From positions 3,652,369 through 3,716,368 of the forward strand of contig NZ_CP036343.1 of the NCBI RefSeq assembly GCF_007746795.1: DNA of 64,000 nt, written 5' to 3'. How positions within the stretch are numbered: position 1 is the first letter of the stretch; each line of letters starts with the position of its first letter. Below the pieces are notes generated by a model, which was given only the letters and a program-made list of their open reading frames with translations, was not told where the DNA came from and did no database searches. Below are positions 16,038-24,065 of this stretch, one piece after another. Source of the stretch: Gimesia algae. GTDB lineage: Bacteria > Planctomycetota > Planctomycetia > Planctomycetales > Planctomycetaceae. The position numbers and the translations under genes are program-made.

Positions 16038-17015
16038 TTGAGATCAAACCTAAAAAAGGGACTCACTTTGAATTGTCGACGACTCACTTTCTGTGCCATT
16101 GGCGTGATCTGCAGTACGGTACCGGTGTTTGGGTATCCACCACCGGGATTTGGACCAGCGGCTACCACTGCGACCAATCAGGTCAAGATGGTCGTCAAAG
16201 GCAATTATCGTTACATCTATTCCAATGGAATTCCTGATCATCAGGCCGGTCAGTTTCCCAACCGCAATAACCCAAACTCAATCCGCCCACAGCATTATGA
16301 ATATCGCGTGCCAGTGAAACCCAAGGCCTCTCGCAACAGCACTCCCTGTCAGCATTCCATCTTTGGGATTGCCGTCAACGGCGTGGTCTTCGATCCGGGA
16401 ACGGCAGAGTTCTGGAACCGTGACCGTCGGTCCGGCTGGAATTATGAGGCACTCTCCGGCAAGATCAATCTGGGACTGGATCAGAGCAATGCCCATGTGC
16501 AGCCTACGGGAGCCTATCATTATCATGGGCTGCCGCACGGTCTGATTTCCAAACAGGGCAAGGCGAATGAAATGACTCTGATTGGAGTCGCCGCGGATGG
16601 ATTCCCGATTTATTCACAATATGGCTACACAGATGTAGATGATGCGACAAGCAAACTACAGAAAATGAAATCGAGCTATCAAATTAAAAAAGGGAGCCGA
16701 GCGGGAGGACCGGGTGGCAGATATGATGGGACTTTTGTAGCAGACTATGAATACGTTAAGGATTTTGGTGACCTGGATGAATGTAATGGGCGTTTTGGTG
16801 TCACCCCCGAATATCCGGAAGGCATTTATCACTATTATTTGACGGAAACATTTCCGTTTATCCCTCGGAAATTCCGAGGAACGCCAGACTCCAGTTTTCA
16901 GAAACGGGGACCCGGACCGGGGCAACATGGCGGACCAGGTCGTGGTGGATTCGGACCTCCCCCTTTGGGACCACCTGGCTTTGGAAAACCTCAGAATACG
17001 GGGCGCGGACGGTAG
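16038..17015 (+). CDS. Secreted YHYH-domain protein
   Basis: 325 residues from TTG-16038; a second TTG at 16068 with AAAGGG seven bases upstream would give a protein ten residues shorter, and I cannot decide between them. A signal peptide is visible in both cases (hydrophobic stretch ending at VPVFG). The core has the diagnostic YHYHGLPHGL, then GVAADGFPIYSQYGY and IYHYYLTETFPFIPR, all features of the YHYH domain family. This domain is of unknown biochemical function and occurs in many secreted bacterial proteins. The last 40 residues are rich in Gly and Pro (GPPPLGPPGFGKP). The gene is convergent with the sigma factor gene 63 bp away and appears monocistronic. Confidence 0.88.
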   Translation: MRSNLKKGLTLNCRRLTFCAIGVICSTVPVFGYPPPGFGPAATTATNQVKMVVKGNYRYIYSNGIPDHQAGQFPNRNNPNSIRPQHYEYRVPVKPKASRNSTPCQHSIFGIAVNGVVFDPGTAEFWNRDRRSGWNYEALSGKINLGLDQSNAHVQPTGAYHYHGLPHGLISKQGKANEMTLIGVAADGFPIYSQYGYTDVDDATSKLQKMKSSYQIKKGSRAGGPGGRYDGTFVADYEYVKDFGDLDECNGRFGVTPEYPEGIYHYYLTETFPFIPRKFRGTPDSSFQKRGPGPGQHGGPGRGGFGPPPLGPPGFGKPQNTGRGR

Positions 17016-17078
17016 GAAAAAACAAGAGCGGATTAATCGATAGAAACTCAACTCACAGAGAGGAGGTTTGACAGGCGA

Positions 17079-17666
17079 TTAAAGCGTGCGTGTGTTGGAC
17101 TGATTTTCCCGCATCCGATTGCGAGCGCGTGACAGCGTCGGCCCAATCGAATTTTCCGGGATGTCCAGTTCACTGCTGATCTGCTGGTAAGACTTTCCCT
17201 GCAGGTGGTACTGTTCGACAATTTGTGCATCAGCGGGAGGCAGCTGCCGAATCATATTCTGGATTTCTTCCTGATCTTCGACGACCTGCTGGTGGCGCGC
17301 ATGTTCTTCAGATGCGTATTCCATTTTGGATTTGGTAGAAACATGCCCCAAGGCTTCTGCCATGCGACGCTCAACCATTTTTTTTACAACGACACGTCGT
17401 GAGACCACGGTCAGATAAGTGGCCAGAGAACTGTTGCCACGAAAATTTCTCAGGACACGATAATCATTGGCGAGGAGGACCAGAAAGACTTCAGAAAGCA
17501 GATCATCGACATCATTGTCAGTGACGCGAATACTGCGTGCGTGAGCGGTGTGGTGGATGACGTGTGTGAACAGGCCAATAAACCGGTCTACAAAATCCTT
17601 CCATGCTCCCGGCTCTTCAGCGAGGCAACGCCTGAGCAAATTCTTGTCTATGTCTGTGAGAGCCAC
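17079..17666 (-). CDS. ECF-type RNA polymerase sigma factor
   Basis: 195 residues from the GTG at 17666, chosen because GAGG lies six bases upstream; a TTG at 17708 would add 14 residues. Region 2 spans about 25-90, including DVDDLLSEVFLVLLANDYRV and FRGNSSLATYLTVVSRRVV, where the W of the usual SWL is replaced by LATYL. Region 4 is near the end: LPPADAQIVEQYHLQGKSYQ followed by QISSELDIPENSIGPTLSRA, a helix-turn-helix. A 40-residue charged linker joins them. It directs transcription of an unknown regulon. No anti-sigma factor or protein kinase gene adjoins it, which is noteworthy because such regulators usually accompany planctomycete ECF factors. Confidence 0.88.
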   Translation of the reverse strand: MALTDIDKNLLRRCLAEEPGAWKDFVDRFIGLFTHVIHHTAHARSIRVTDNDVDDLLSEVFLVLLANDYRVLRNFRGNSSLATYLTVVSRRVVVKKMVERRMAEALGHVSTKSKMEYASEEHARHQQVVEDQEEIQNMIRQLPPADAQIVEQYHLQGKSYQQISSELDIPENSIGPTLSRARNRMRENQSNTRTL

Positions 17667-17672
17667 AAATCG

Positions 17673-17676
17673 CCTC
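17673..17676 (-). promoter_or_regulatory. Ribosome binding site deciding the sigma factor start
   Basis: GAGG on the minus strand stands six bases before GTG-17666, while the upstream TTG-17708 has no comparable site. It supports the shorter product. Confidence 0.6.
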
Positions 17677-17973
17677 AATTCATATAGGTCGCCGCCGTCT
17701 GGCAGCAAGCGAGTTAAGCCTGCATCTCATTATACACCGAAGTCCAACCTCCGTGTTGCAAAAAAATGCCCTGAAATCCAAATGACCGTTTTAACCTGAT
17801 CATTAGTAGTAAAATCTGGGTGTTTTGCCCGCGAACTTTACTGGTAACTGGGATTTAAGGCAATACGATCCTGAAAAATATACAAAAACACACATATTCG
17901 CCTCTGATCGGCACGTTTTAACAGACGTTTATTGATGTGATTTCTAACCTGGGAATCTATACATAATCCCACA

Positions 17974-18834
17974 TCAGTTTTTTTTCGCTGATTTTTTTAA
18001 GAGCAATTCAGTTTCCAGCGGAGGGGCGGGTCGGCGTTTGATCAACAGGACGATGCCGGCAATTACGAGAGGGATGCTCAACATCTGTCCGACACTCAAT
18101 GGTAGACTTTCTGCAAACTCTGCCTGTCGCATCTTATAGAATTCTAAAATAAAGCGGGCGGTGAAGACCATGATAAAAAACAGGCCGATGAGTAAACCGC
18201 GCGGCGTTTCGCTGCGATATTTTCGATAGAGCAGTAAGAGGACGATAAAAAAGCAGCCATAACAGAACGACTCATACAGCATGACAGGATGTCGCGGCAT
18301 TAGCTGTTCTTCGCGACTGCTGAGACCGAGACCATCCTCAAACACGATGGCCCAGGGAACATCGGTCGCGCGTCCCAGAATTTCCGAGTTGAAAAAGTTA
18401 CCGATGCGAATGAAGAATCCGGCCAGTGCCACGGGAATCGTGAGTCGATCCAGCAACCATAATAAAGGCTGATCCGGATGATTACGTGAATAGAGCCAGG
18501 CGGAGAGGGTAATTCCGACCGCAGCGCCGTGGCTGGCCAGCCCACCCTTCCAGATCTGCAGAAGTCTGATGGGATCGCTGAGATACTCCATCGGATGATA
18601 AAACAGACAATGCCCCAGACGCGCGCCAATGATGGTGCCCAGCACCATATAGATCAACAGTGATTCGACATCGTCCACATTCCGTTTTTCGGTACGAAAC
18701 ATCCAGCGCAGCAGCAGATACCCACAGATGAAACCGGCGGTGAAGAAGAGGCCGTAATACCGTATCTTGACTGGACCGATTTCGAACAGAATGCGGTTGA
18801 TATCCCAATGCAGATAGGCAATCAGTGGATTCAC
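17974..18834 (-). CDS. lgt: Prolipoprotein diacylglyceryl transferase
   Basis: 286 residues with about seven membrane helices. Lgt moves a diacylglyceryl group from phosphatidylglycerol to the lipobox cysteine of prelipoproteins in the inner membrane. Signature segments are ARLGHCLFYHP, GGLASHGAAVGI (the histidine corresponds to the essential His103 region of E. coli Lgt) and RIGNFFNSEILGR (essential Arg and Glu-Gly-Arg cluster). Length and residue order are normal for the family. It appears to be a single-gene unit, preceded by a 10-bp inverted repeat at 18853-18896. A lipoprotein substrate gene, the TctC-TctB fusion, is in this window. Confidence 0.97.
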   Translation of the reverse strand: MNPLIAYLHWDINRILFEIGPVKIRYYGLFFTAGFICGYLLLRWMFRTEKRNVDDVESLLIYMVLGTIIGARLGHCLFYHPMEYLSDPIRLLQIWKGGLASHGAAVGITLSAWLYSRNHPDQPLLWLLDRLTIPVALAGFFIRIGNFFNSEILGRATDVPWAIVFEDGLGLSSREEQLMPRHPVMLYESFCYGCFFIVLLLLYRKYRSETPRGLLIGLFFIMVFTARFILEFYKMRQAEFAESLPLSVGQMLSIPLVIAGIVLLIKRRPAPPLETELLLKKSAKKN

Positions 18835-18852
18835 TTGACTTATTACTCCTGG

Positions 18853-18896
18853 ATTCTGAAATGCAGATCTGTTGTTCTTTTCTGAGATTTCAGAAT
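18853..18896. promoter_or_regulatory. Perfect 10-bp inverted repeat upstream of lgt
   Basis: ATTCTGAAAT at 18853-18862 is the exact reverse complement of ATTTCAGAAT at 18887-18896, with 24 bases between. It lies 19 bp upstream of the lgt start codon and between two divergent genes, so it could be an operator or a hairpin in the lgt leader. No known motif recognised. Confidence 0.4.
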
Positions 18897-19038
18897 GACT
18901 TCAATATGCTATGATAACCAGACCGAAAGATAGACCATTCTCAGAGTTAAGCCTAGTCCGAATTGATATTTCCAACCTGGTTTCAGCCTGATCATTGATT
19001 TTCCTCCCAGGTTCTCCGTTGAAAGCTTGATTTCCCCG

Positions 19039-20523
19039 ATGAACACAGTTGTGCCTCGACTGATATCCGGAGCATTTGCCAGCGTAGCCGGAATGGCGGT
19101 ACTGGAAATGGTACGGCTGAAAGGGGCAGCACTCGTTCAGCAGCCATCTCTGGTAACGATGCTGGCGGCCTGCGGCGTGCTTGTGATGCTGCTGGGAATC
19201 GTCGGCTGTCTGCTGCCGCATCGATTCTGGGAAAAGATACTGTCACAAGGGCAACAGATTCATTCTGCATTGGCGTTGCCGCGACCGATGGTGAATCACT
19301 GGACCGGCAGCCTGCTGCTGTCCGGTTCACTTGTCGTCTATTTTGTCGTACTCATGAACATCATCCCGCAGCAACCACCGCCGGACAATAACGACCAGGC
19401 CGCCTTTCTAATGCAGGCGAAAACCGTCCAGGAAACCGGAGGACCAGTAACGCTGTTGCAGCGACTGTTTGCAGGTAAGTACACCGAAGCGAATCAACAT
19501 CCTCTGTATGTGGCTCTGCTTTCGTATTTCCCCAACGATGAAGCGGGGAAACGACTGTCGGCGATGTGTGGATTATGCGCGCTGCTGATCTTTACGATGG
19601 GGATCACTCGCTGCTATGGAAATCTGATCGGGGGAATCACAGGCATGCTACTCAGCATCAACGCCGCGTATTGTCAGTTGACAGCGCGGATCGTCTGTGA
19701 AGGACTGTTATTAATTTTTGTCGCTGGAGTATGGCTGATCGTATTGCGAATGCCCGATCTCAGAAAGCCATCACGCTTCCCTTTCCTGTTGCTGATGGGA
19801 ACCGGTCTGCTGCTGGGACTGGCATGGCTGACAAAAGGAACGGCACTGCTCCTGATGCTGGGACTGATACTCTGGTTGTGTTCCTATGCGGTCAACTGGC
19901 AGCGCTGGATTCCCGCTGTGCTCCAACAGCACCCAACCGATGATCCGGCGCAACGAACAGAGCAAAAGACGGTTCCACTGAAACGGCTCGGACTCACTCT
20001 GGCACTGGTCATCGCGAGTTTCACAGTGATTGCAGCACCACTCCTCATTCGGAATCTGCGCGTTTATGGCAGCCCCACCTTTAATGCCAATTCGTATTTG
20101 CTGTTTGAAGATGAATTCAGTGAGCCACACGCGTTGATCAAACAACATGGTTCCTTGCGGAATGCTGCACAGAACTACTGGCAGTCACACACGATGACCG
20201 ACATGATCAAACGGGAAATTAAAGGCATGCTCTGGCAGGCATTCATCTTTCTGCGCAGTCTGGGTCCCCTGCCTTTTGGTGAGGGGAGGTTGTTCTTTGG
20301 ACTACTGGCGTTTCCGTTTCTGATCGTCGGCCTGTTTTCGGAAACCGGTCCTGCGCGGCGACTGTATCTGATCTGGATGCTGCTGTTCTGGCTGGCTTTT
20401 GCCTGGTATCTACCCATCGCGGCGGGCGAACGGTTTCTGATTCCTCTGCTGTTGCCGAGTCTGGCATTCGTGAGCCTGGGCCTGGTACGAACCGGTCAAC
20501 TGCTGTCGCGTCGAACTGCTTGA
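19039..20523 (+). CDS. Membrane glycosyltransferase, GT39/ArnT-like
   Basis: 494 residues from ATG-19039 (a TTG at 19027 is an alternative). About eleven hydrophobic segments are predicted. The first periplasmic loop holds PPPDNNDQAAFLMQAKTV, resembling the acidic catalytic loop of GT39/PMT/ArnT enzymes, which use polyprenyl-phosphate sugars; downstream NQHPLYVALLSYFP and the TKGTALLLMLGLILW helix also resemble this superfamily ('.HPP.Y..L' and 'TKG'). The C-terminus ends with a run of helices and no soluble domain. Acceptor and donor are unknown. It is likely to glycosylate a lipid, polymer or protein on the periplasmic side. It is convergent with the TctA gene, 31 bp apart. Confidence 0.72.
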   Translation: MNTVVPRLISGAFASVAGMAVLEMVRLKGAALVQQPSLVTMLAACGVLVMLLGIVGCLLPHRFWEKILSQGQQIHSALALPRPMVNHWTGSLLLSGSLVVYFVVLMNIIPQQPPPDNNDQAAFLMQAKTVQETGGPVTLLQRLFAGKYTEANQHPLYVALLSYFPNDEAGKRLSAMCGLCALLIFTMGITRCYGNLIGGITGMLLSINAAYCQLTARIVCEGLLLIFVAGVWLIVLRMPDLRKPSRFPFLLLMGTGLLLGLAWLTKGTALLLMLGLILWLCSYAVNWQRWIPAVLQQHPTDDPAQRTEQKTVPLKRLGLTLALVIASFTVIAAPLLIRNLRVYGSPTFNANSYLLFEDEFSEPHALIKQHGSLRNAAQNYWQSHTMTDMIKREIKGMLWQAFIFLRSLGPLPFGEGRLFFGLLAFPFLIVGLFSETGPARRLYLIWMLLFWLAFAWYLPIAAGERFLIPLLLPSLAFVSLGLVRTGQLLSRRTA

Positions 20524-20554
20524 CCAGTTTCAGCTTTGCAATATATCACAATTC

Positions 20555-22096
20555 TCAGGCAGGGCTCGACCATTTTTTTCTGAGTAGTGGCATAAACAGC
20601 GGTACGAGCCAGAGAGCAATGCAGAAAATCCCCAGGGCGGCTGAGATAGGACGGTTAAAGAACGAGAGGATGCTGTCATCTTTGGACAGATTCTGTACGA
20701 ACGACTGTTCCAGTTGTCCGCCGAGAATGATGCCGAGCACAACGGGACCGAGCGGGATGGCGAAGACTTCCAGGACAAAACCGAGAAGGCCCATACCAAG
20801 CATCACCCAGACATCGAAGTAGCTGCCATTGATAGAGTATGAACCGATGACACAGAACATCAGAATCAATGGCATCAGGATGCGGCGGGGAATACGAACA
20901 AGTTGCGCGCCACTCCGAATGGCCAGGAAACCCAGCGGTATCAACAGTAGATTGGCGATGATAAATGTCAGATAAATCCCATGCACGAGAACCAGCTGAT
21001 CCGGATTTTCAAATATCCCGGGACCGGGGGTAATGTTTTTCATCAACAGTACGCCGATGACGATCGCGGTCACCGAGTCGCCGGGGATGCCCAGCACGAG
21101 CGCGGGAATCCAGGCACCTGCGAGCGCCGAGTTGTTGGCACTCGTGGCATCGCCGACCGCATCGAGGGAGCCTTTTCCATATTCTTCAGGAGTTCTGGAA
21201 CATTTTTTGGAGACGGCGTAGGAAATCCAGGCGGCGATGTCAGCACCGGCACCGGGAATCATGCCGATGGTCGAACCGATACAGCTGGAACGAAACCAGC
21301 TGAATTTGCGTTTCCAGAGTTGAGGCAGCACGCCACCGAAAACGGGTTTCAGATGCTTAAACCAGGATTTGTCTACTTCTACCGGGAGCGCCGACTTGAG
21401 TTTTTCAGTTTCTTCATCCGTCTTAGAAGTCAGCGTATTACGAAACACTTCGGAGAGTCCGAACAGGCCAATCATGGCGGGGATAAAATTGATACCAGTA
21501 AACAGTTCATCAAAACCGAAGGTGAAGCGGGGCACGCTGTGAACTTCACTCAAGCCGACCGTGGCGAACATCAGACCGATCATCAAGGCAAGGGCTCCTT
21601 TGAGACGGGAACCAGTAGAGACGATGGCGGCACAGCTTAAGCCGAGCACATACAGCCAGAAGTATTCGTAGGTGGTAAATTCGAAAGCGATCTTTGCCAG
21701 TTGCGGAGCGGCAAGTATCAGCACGAGTGCCCCAAACAGTCCCCCGGCGACACTGAAGACCAGCGAAACCCCCAGAGACGTTTCATGCAGACCGCGGCGA
21801 GTGAGCGAGTATGCATCGTCGGTATAAGCGGCCGAGGAGGGAGTCCCCGGAATTCGGACCAGCGTCGTCGGGATATCACCGGCAAAAATACTGCAGGCTT
21901 CCAGAGTCACAATCGCGGCGATGGCAGACAGGTTATCCAGATAAAAGGTGAGCGGAATCAACAATGCAACTGCCATCGTCGCCGTCAGCCCCGGGATCGA
22001 GCCGACGAACAGCCCATAAACGGCTGAAAGAAATATCACCAGCAGGACTTCTGGAGAGACTATATTCTGTAGCGCGGTGATGAATGTCGATTCCAT
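20555..22096 (-). CDS. tctA: Tripartite tricarboxylate transporter, large permease subunit TctA
   Basis: 513 residues with about twelve membrane helices. TctA family signatures are present in order: FVGSIPGLTATMAVALLIPL near residue 35, GDIPTTLVRIPGTPSSAAYT with DDAYSLTRRG near 75-100, and SCIGSTIGMIPGAGADIAAW near 270-290, the second half of the duplicated family domain. TctA is the main translocation pore of the TTT secondary transporter, which is cation-coupled and binding-protein dependent. The fused TctC-TctB gene lies 57 bp upstream on the same strand, so the two genes together encode a complete three-part transporter. The substrate could be a tricarboxylate, dicarboxylate or an aromatic acid; nothing here identifies it. 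Confidence 0.95.
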   Translation of the reverse strand: MESTFITALQNIVSPEVLLVIFLSAVYGLFVGSIPGLTATMAVALLIPLTFYLDNLSAIAAIVTLEACSIFAGDIPTTLVRIPGTPSSAAYTDDAYSLTRRGLHETSLGVSLVFSVAGGLFGALVLILAAPQLAKIAFEFTTYEYFWLYVLGLSCAAIVSTGSRLKGALALMIGLMFATVGLSEVHSVPRFTFGFDELFTGINFIPAMIGLFGLSEVFRNTLTSKTDEETEKLKSALPVEVDKSWFKHLKPVFGGVLPQLWKRKFSWFRSSCIGSTIGMIPGAGADIAAWISYAVSKKCSRTPEEYGKGSLDAVGDATSANNSALAGAWIPALVLGIPGDSVTAIVIGVLLMKNITPGPGIFENPDQLVLVHGIYLTFIIANLLLIPLGFLAIRSGAQLVRIPRRILMPLILMFCVIGSYSINGSYFDVWVMLGMGLLGFVLEVFAIPLGPVVLGIILGGQLEQSFVQNLSKDDSILSFFNRPISAALGIFCIALWLVPLFMPLLRKKWSSPA

Positions 22097-22153
22097 GTTG
22101 ATTCTTCAAGTTGCGAGGCGAATGTCAGAGTCAGAACAATGTCGAGCCGAAGG

Positions 22154-23530
22154 TTACCAGCCAAGTACACCCCGTGGCAGGGGAACGCGCAGGAGGTGAG
22201 CAAACAGGGTATAGATTCCCGGAATGAATAATACTGTAATCAAAGCACACACCCACCAGCGCGTGCCAAACTTCCAGAGCAGCAGAAACAGAACGACTCC
22301 TGCTGTCAGAATGAACCCCAGTTCTTCGGCGAACAGTAGGTAAAACACAATCCCGATCAAAACGAGAATTGTATTGATAATACCCTGCCGGGTAACCGCA
22401 TCGCCGGTCACTTCAGGAGCGAGGGCGTGAACTTTTTTCTGAATCGCCAGGCAGCCAAGAATCACACACATGGCAAATGCGATCATTCCGGGAAAAACCA
22501 GCGGTCCGGTATCCCGCGTCGACATCTGAGCGAAGGCATCACTGGTTAAGAGTTTCCCCAGCGTCTCGTCATTCGATTTCAGGAAAGTAGAGAACTCTTG
22601 GTCGGCACGATAACGGGTACTCAGACCAGCCTCCCGCATGGCTTCCGGAAATGATTTTCCGATGATGTTTACGTCGCCATCAGTGATTTTTTTGACGGCT
22701 GCCGAGACTTTCTCCACGATGGGTTCTGGCGTCCCGACAGGTAACACGAGGCCGTTCCACCCCGAAATATTCCAGTCCATGCCCTGCGAACTGAAGGTGG
22801 GAACTTCCGAGAATTCTGCCAGAGGCTCCTCCGCCATCACTCCCAGGCAGCGGACCTGACCAGACTCATACAGTGTCTTGGCTTCGGGTAGACTGCAGCA
22901 GACCAGATCAACGCCACCGCTGGCGAGTTCCTGTAATGACGGGCCTGCGCCATTCATGGGAATCCATTTGATGTCTTCCGCGTTGAACCCGCTGAAATCG
23001 AGCCAGCCTGCCAGTGCCAGATGCCAGATCCCGCCGCTCGCGGTGCCGGTAGCCGTCAGTTCGCCGGGGTGTATTTTCACATAGTCCTGCAGCTGTTGCA
23101 TGTTCTGAAAAGGAGACTCTTTTTTGACAAAGACCGCGGCGGCGCCATCGACGAGTGAGACAATCGGGATGGCGTCCTGATGTGTGAGCTTTGTCAGGTT
23201 TTGCCAGTGCAGCATATTGAGTTCGACGGTAATGATGGCCAGTGTATAACCGTCGGGCCGGGCATTGAGACCTCGACTGTGCCCGGTGACTCCACGACCG
23301 CCTGTGGCGTTGATGACATTGACGGGGACTCCGAGTTCCTGTTCCAGGTACACACCCAACTGTCGTGACGTACGATCTGTCGCCCCGCCAACCGACCAGG
23401 GACAGATGATCGTAATCGGTCGATCCGGATAATTTTCGATGGTACTCGGGGCACAACCGTTCAACAGGAACAGGCAGAGAAAAAGAAGTTTCCACCGGAC
23501 ACTAACAGTAATCATCGCGCGCTGATTCAT
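22154..23530 (-). CDS. Fused TctC (lipoprotein substrate-binding) - TctB (small permease) subunit
   Basis: 458 residues. The N-terminus is a lipoprotein signal, LLFLCLFLLNGCAPS, with lipobox Cys26. Residues about 33-330 form a Bug/TctC binding protein: YPDRPITIICPWSVGGATDR, RPDGYTLAI, TGTASGGIWHLAL and WNGLVLPVGTPEPIVEKV are family hallmarks. After a short linker, GPLVFPGMIAFAMCVILG begins a TctB domain with four hydrophobic segments, ending near the C-terminus. In most bacteria TctC is a free periplasmic protein and TctB a separate gene, so this is a genuine fusion with no internal stop. The binding domain would be tethered at both ends to the inner membrane. It lies directly upstream of tctA. 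ATG start chosen so that the signal has normal length. Confidence 0.9.
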   Translation of the reverse strand: MNQRAMITVSVRWKLLFLCLFLLNGCAPSTIENYPDRPITIICPWSVGGATDRTSRQLGVYLEQELGVPVNVINATGGRGVTGHSRGLNARPDGYTLAIITVELNMLHWQNLTKLTHQDAIPIVSLVDGAAAVFVKKESPFQNMQQLQDYVKIHPGELTATGTASGGIWHLALAGWLDFSGFNAEDIKWIPMNGAGPSLQELASGGVDLVCCSLPEAKTLYESGQVRCLGVMAEEPLAEFSEVPTFSSQGMDWNISGWNGLVLPVGTPEPIVEKVSAAVKKITDGDVNIIGKSFPEAMREAGLSTRYRADQEFSTFLKSNDETLGKLLTSDAFAQMSTRDTGPLVFPGMIAFAMCVILGCLAIQKKVHALAPEVTGDAVTRQGIINTILVLIGIVFYLLFAEELGFILTAGVVLFLLLWKFGTRWWVCALITVLFIPGIYTLFAHLLRVPLPRGVLGW

Positions 23531-24065
23531 CAGTTCAGTACCAGACAGGATTGGAGATTAAATTATGGAAAGAGGAAACCTGCCTGAACAGCAGATCGCC
23601 TGTCCCTAGTGCTTTGTCAAGCTACAAATTGAGGGTTGGGGGGTGTTGTTTACGTGCTCCGTTGTCGCACTCTCGTGATATCTATCAACCCAAATTTTAA
23701 AAATGACACTCCATTAGGATGCAGAGCGGAATAGAGCCTGTCAATAACCAGCAAACCGGCAGTGTCCGGTTTAATGAAGTTCGTATTAAATACTTAAGAA
23801 GTTAAAATATTGAAACTCTGTACCAGCCTGTTGAGTAGAATACAGACAGGCAGCCAATCATGTTATAAAATAGACTGTCTACAGGAGATCTGCAGCAGAC
23901 TGATCTTGCAAAACGGTCTCCCGTGACGTTACGCTATACTATGAGATTCCTGCCACTAAACACCTGCCTCAGTCTGATCGTGTGCAAACGATGCGCTCAC
24001 TGCTTTCGATCTTAAGCCACTCGAAAGAAATCAACCTGAGTCCCCCGCCCGAAGGTTTTTTATAA
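23531..24065. other. Intergenic region between divergent genes (535 bp)
   Basis: No gene is recognised. This space separates the TctC-TctB gene (minus) from the cytochrome-domain gene (plus), so promoters for both are expected. A GGTTGGGGGGTG stretch lies near 23633, and an AT-rich part surrounds 23760-23820. A fragment AGTGTCCGGTTTAAT near 23761 recalls the start of the dispersed 94-bp repeat but does not extend convincingly. No promoter can be placed with confidence. Confidence 0.5.

Noticed and set aside
23755-23780. AGTGTCCGGTTTAAT, resembling the start of the dispersed repeat
   Set aside because: Similarity stops after about 20 bases and no hairpin core follows.
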